A DNA stretch of 64,000 nt from Xiphias gladius (lineage: Eukaryota > Chordata > Actinopteri > Istiophoriformes > Xiphiidae), in NCBI RefSeq assembly GCF_016859285.1, contig NC_053414.1:5666517-5730516 (forward strand), in the 5' to 3' direction. Position 1 is the stretch's first letter. Each line of letters opens with the position of its first letter. The position numbers and the translations under genes are program-made. The notes under the pieces are model-generated. The model saw nothing but the letters and a program-made list of their open reading frames with translations. It was not told the DNA's origin and did no database searches. This document shows positions 60,626 to 64,000 of this stretch, one piece after another.

Positions 60626-63290
60626 TACCGGCAGACGGGTGCGAGAAGGTTCCAGATGGCTACAGGAAACGTCCAGAGGCCGGTGGTGTTGCCAAAGGTT
60701 CTGCAACCAAATAGTAGTGAAGGCTGCCAATGACTGTGTCTGGGCTACGTTTTTTGTTGTAATGTTCACTATTATGCAGGTTTTGTTTTTTATTTTGTTT
60801 TGTTCAGTAACGTTGGACACGTTTATTAAAATATTCTGATTAGACAAATATGGTTAATTTGGATTTATTTGTGAAGATATTCTATATTCTGCACTAATCC
60901 AGATGAAGCAGGCAGCACTAACAGGAAGGTTGAAGTCAGCAACTAGCAGATGGGCACAGAGTATTTATCGGCTGAAGAGCCAGACATTTTTCTCAGGAGT
61001 TTGGAGACACCAAAACAGAACTAAAGGGAGAGTTAATCTTGGGATTACATTCATTAAACACAACTCCAGATAAATTATAATGCTGCTCTGTGTCTGCTGG
61101 ATGTGAAAGTAAGCAGCTGTTTGCTGTATCAGCGTTGTGAGCTGATAATATGGCCGTGTTGTGTTTTGGCCCCCAAGTAGACCAAAAACGAGTTCATGCC
61201 GCTTTAATTTAGTTTCCTCGGCCCTTCATTTCAGCTTGGTCTTCGTGTCCTGGAGGGTCTGGCGGCATCGGGTTTGCGCTCGGTGCGTTTTGCTCTGGAA
61301 GTCCCGGGCCTGCAGAGCGTCACCGCCAACGACTTCTCCGCCAAGGCTGCGGCCCTGATCGCCAGGAACGCCCAGTACAACGGAGTCAGCCACCTGCTCC
61401 AGCCCAGCTGCAGGGACGCCAGGTACGGGGACTCGGCACGTTCGGGGAAATGCCTGTTTGCCGCTGGTCTGCCTCTGCCACTGTTATTTATCTGCTTCAC
61501 TGATTTGCCGTATGTTTGTTTCTCCCCCTCTTGTATTTATCAAATGTTCATCTCTCATCTTCATTCGTCTTGTTCTGTTCATTCCTCTGCTCCTGGTCTG
61601 ATCTCCTCCATTCTTGTTTCTTTGTCTTCCTTCTTTTAATGAACTGTTTTGTCCCTTCTCTTTCAGTCATGTCTCTCTTCTCTTTGGCTTGCTCGTCTTC
61701 ATGCCTCTCTCCGGTCGTCTGTCCTCTTTCTTCTCTGAAGTAATCTGCTATTCTTTGTAAACTGGCCTTGACTCATCTTATTTATGCTCCTCTCTTTCCT
61801 TTGTCCTTCTCGGCTCCATTTTTAATTGCTGTTCTATCTTGGGTATTTGCCTTGTTTTCATAGATGTGAATTTGTCTATTATTTCCTTTCATTTCTTCTC
61901 ACTTTTTTTTCTTTTTTAATCCTTGAAATGTTTTTCCAGTATGCTGATGTATGAGATGCGAGGGAAGAAGGAGCGCTATGACGTCATTGATCTGGATCCC
62001 TACGGAAGCCCCGCCTCCTTCCTGGATGCCGCCGTACAGGCCGTCGGTGAAGGAGGTGAGCAGCTCAGTCTGCCGGCCATCTGTCAGTCAGTTTTCGGTT
62101 TGAACTTTCTCGTTAACGAGCATTTTGTAGTATCAGTGGGGTTTCCAACTCATATATATATATTTTTTTCGATCATTTTCTTGTGAATATAAAAGGCTGA
62201 TGTGTCTCAACAAGTGTAGTGCATACAGGAAGAGATAAGCTTTGAGTTGCATAGCTGGAAAAGTTTGTTTGTTTTTTAAGCATTGATATTCCCAACAATT
62301 AAGATGACGCTGTCCTGTGAAAAGCATGTACCTCCCAAATGCTAAGTTTTCACGAGCTAAGAAAAACAGGTTGGTAGACGTGAGTGAGACGCTGCAGTGG
62401 TTTTCACTGGTGTCACATCTCAGAATTTTCTGAATATTGAAATTCAAAATGTTTGTGCTCAGTCTTTTAATTACACGTGACTGCTTCTAAATATTAGAGG
62501 TTCTGGGCTGAAAATCCAGTCGCTGTTGTTGGCTCACCATCCTCCACCAGAGAGTTAAAGTCTCTTTGGCCTCCTCCACTGTGACCTATAGAAATGTTGT
62601 CCCCGTTGTGTCTTTATGAAGTTTTAAAAAAAGAAAATACTGGTTGTATTTCTTTATTTTGGTGTCAGATGTGTCATTTTCAAACAATACCATTTTGCAC
62701 GTGGTTATTTTTTTTTTTGGTAATGTATGTGTGCATTAAAGTTATCCGTTTGCTTTCCCACAGCTTTGAGGAGGTGCATTCCGTTGCATTTAAGTTTTCA
62801 TTATATTTCAAAAAATTGCCATAAAATCAGCTTGGCAGTTGGATCAGAAGTAGGTCAGATACTGTTTGTGAAATAATCCTTGTTTGGTTTTATCCCGTTT
62901 GAGTCTCAGAATGAGTCTGCTCCATATGGGACAAAACAGACAGCGATGTTTAGTCTCGAAAGCTGACTTGACACTGACTGAAATGTCCTGATTTGGAAAA
63001 ACTTCTCCCATGTTTTGCAACTAGAGGGTTAAAGCAAACATCACGAGTTTCTTTGCTGTACTGTTCGACCGCGGCGTGAGAGGATGTTTTTTTTTTTTAA
63101 ATACTTCGCATTCTCTTTTGTCCTCTTTGCCGACTCCGTCTCACTCTCCCTGTCCCTGTGTTTCTCTCCCCTCTTAGGCCTGTTGTGTGTAACATGTACA
63201 GACATGGCGGTGATGGCGGGAAACAGTGGCGAGACCTGCTACAGCAAATACGGTTCAGTCTCCATCAAATCCAAATACTGCCATGAAATG
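56479..63290 (+). CDS. trmt1: tRNA (guanine26-N2)-dimethyltransferase, 5' part
   Basis: Coding exons: 56479-56864, 58336-58525, 61235-61422, 61940-62055, 63178-63290, all GT-AG and in phase; 331 codons, with the remainder past 64000. The ATG at 56479 opens an Arg/Ser-rich, acid-free N-terminus that looks like a mitochondrial targeting peptide; a second Met (MEPLNASQ) could start a shorter form. Conserved parts: [14 protein letters not shown] (about 116-129), the S-adenosylmethionine-binding motif [11 protein letters not shown] (about 198-208), DLDPYGSP (272-279, catalytic DPYG) and CVTCTDMAV...GETCYSKYG. Family knowledge: makes m2G/m2,2G at tRNA position 26 in the nucleus/cytosol and mitochondria. 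The C-terminal zinc-finger part is not in the window. Head-to-head with nacc1, as in human. Confidence 0.95.
56865..58335 (+). other. trmt1 intron 2
   Basis: Contains a (CA)n run at 56912-56944. The rest shows no recognised exon or repeat. Confidence 0.6.
58606..58720. repeat. GAAT/GGAC-type tetranucleotide repeat
   Basis: Degenerate ATGAATGA, ATGGACGA and CGAACGAA units. Confidence 0.85.
59585..60890 (+). mobile_element. defective Tc1-like transposon, copy 2, 3' end lost
   Basis: Nearly identical to copy 1 (14608-15982) along its length, starting after TA at 59583-59584 with TGCAGTCCTGGTTGAAATTC. It shares the missing transposase centre and the TAG in the tail. Its own changes: one extra A near 60164, about 30 bases missing near 60287 (ACCACTATG...), and nine CAG units (60598-60624) instead of seven. 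The right inverted repeat is absent: similarity stops near TCTATATTCTGCACTAATCC. Confidence 0.85.
60897..61210 (+). repeat. interspersed repeat family B, copy 2
   Basis: Same landmark order as 19500-19850 (GACACCAAAACAGAACTAAA, GGGATTACATTCATTAAAC, GTGTCTGCTGGATGTG, AGCAGCTGTTTGCTG, GGCCCCCAAGTAGACC). It ends about 24 bases before the trmt1 exon 4 acceptor. Confidence 0.7.
61423..63177 (+). other. trmt1 introns 4 and 5
   Basis: Intron 4 (61423-61939) is pyrimidine-rich. Intron 5 (62056-63177) is AT-rich with a (TA)n run near 62153 and T-runs. No exon or named repeat was recognised. Confidence 0.6.

Positions 63291-64000
<710 letters not shown>

Larger units (their letters stand above)
58526..61234 (+). 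other. trmt1 intron 3
   Basis: Contains a (GAAT/GGAC)n simple repeat (58606-58720), a Tc1-like copy (59585-60890) and repeat family B (60897-61210) lying against the exon 4 acceptor. 58730-59580 shows nothing recognisable. Confidence 0.7.

Overview
This is a stretch of teleost fish nuclear DNA carrying three intron-containing protein genes. Spliced GT-AG exons, dispersed MITE-like repeats, very many (CA)n/(GT)n runs and fish-type repeat families show it is vertebrate. The repeat families suggest a spiny-rayed fish (inference). No bacterial, phage or CRISPR features were seen.

Layout. (1) 394-9705, + strand: a syntaxin-6/10 family SNARE gene with nine coding exons that join to a 247-residue protein; called stx10 because of its neighbours. 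(2) 31459-43377, - strand: nacc1, a BTB/POZ plus BEN-domain nuclear co-regulator with seven coding exons and about 588 residues, plus a predicted non-coding first exon near 51.9 kb (an alternative one near 53.2 kb). (3) 56479 to beyond the window, + strand: trmt1, the tRNA guanine-26 N2-dimethyltransferase; coding exons 2-6 (331 residues) are present and the rest lies past 64000. The order and relative orientation match human 19p13 (STX10, NACC1, TRMT1), with stx10 and nacc1 tail to tail and nacc1 and trmt1 head to head.

The rest is intron, intergenic DNA and repeats. 9.7-17.4 kb holds the stx10 3' region and a cluster of DNA-transposon remnants, including a defective Tc1-like element at 14608-15982 whose sister copy lies in a trmt1 intron at 59585-60890. 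17.4-31.4 kb has no recognisable coding exon; it may be a very long nacc1 3' UTR or a separate transcript, and it contains a near-perfect tandem duplication (23790-25197). The nacc1 introns hold a broken hAT (ZBED-type) transposon, an L2-type LINE 3' end, MITEs and a divergent 2.2-kb long inverted repeat (34.77-36.97 kb). 50.4-55.2 kb is the GC-rich divergent promoter region between nacc1 and trmt1.

The three genes do not form a pathway: membrane fusion at the trans-Golgi/endosome, transcriptional control, and tRNA modification. I found no convincing undescribed biological system. The most interesting signals are structural: stx10 introns whose acceptor tracts are TG repeats, a duplicated intron end carrying a decoy acceptor, the tandem duplication, two Tc1 copies that share lesions and an in-frame CAG run, and the long inverted repeat.
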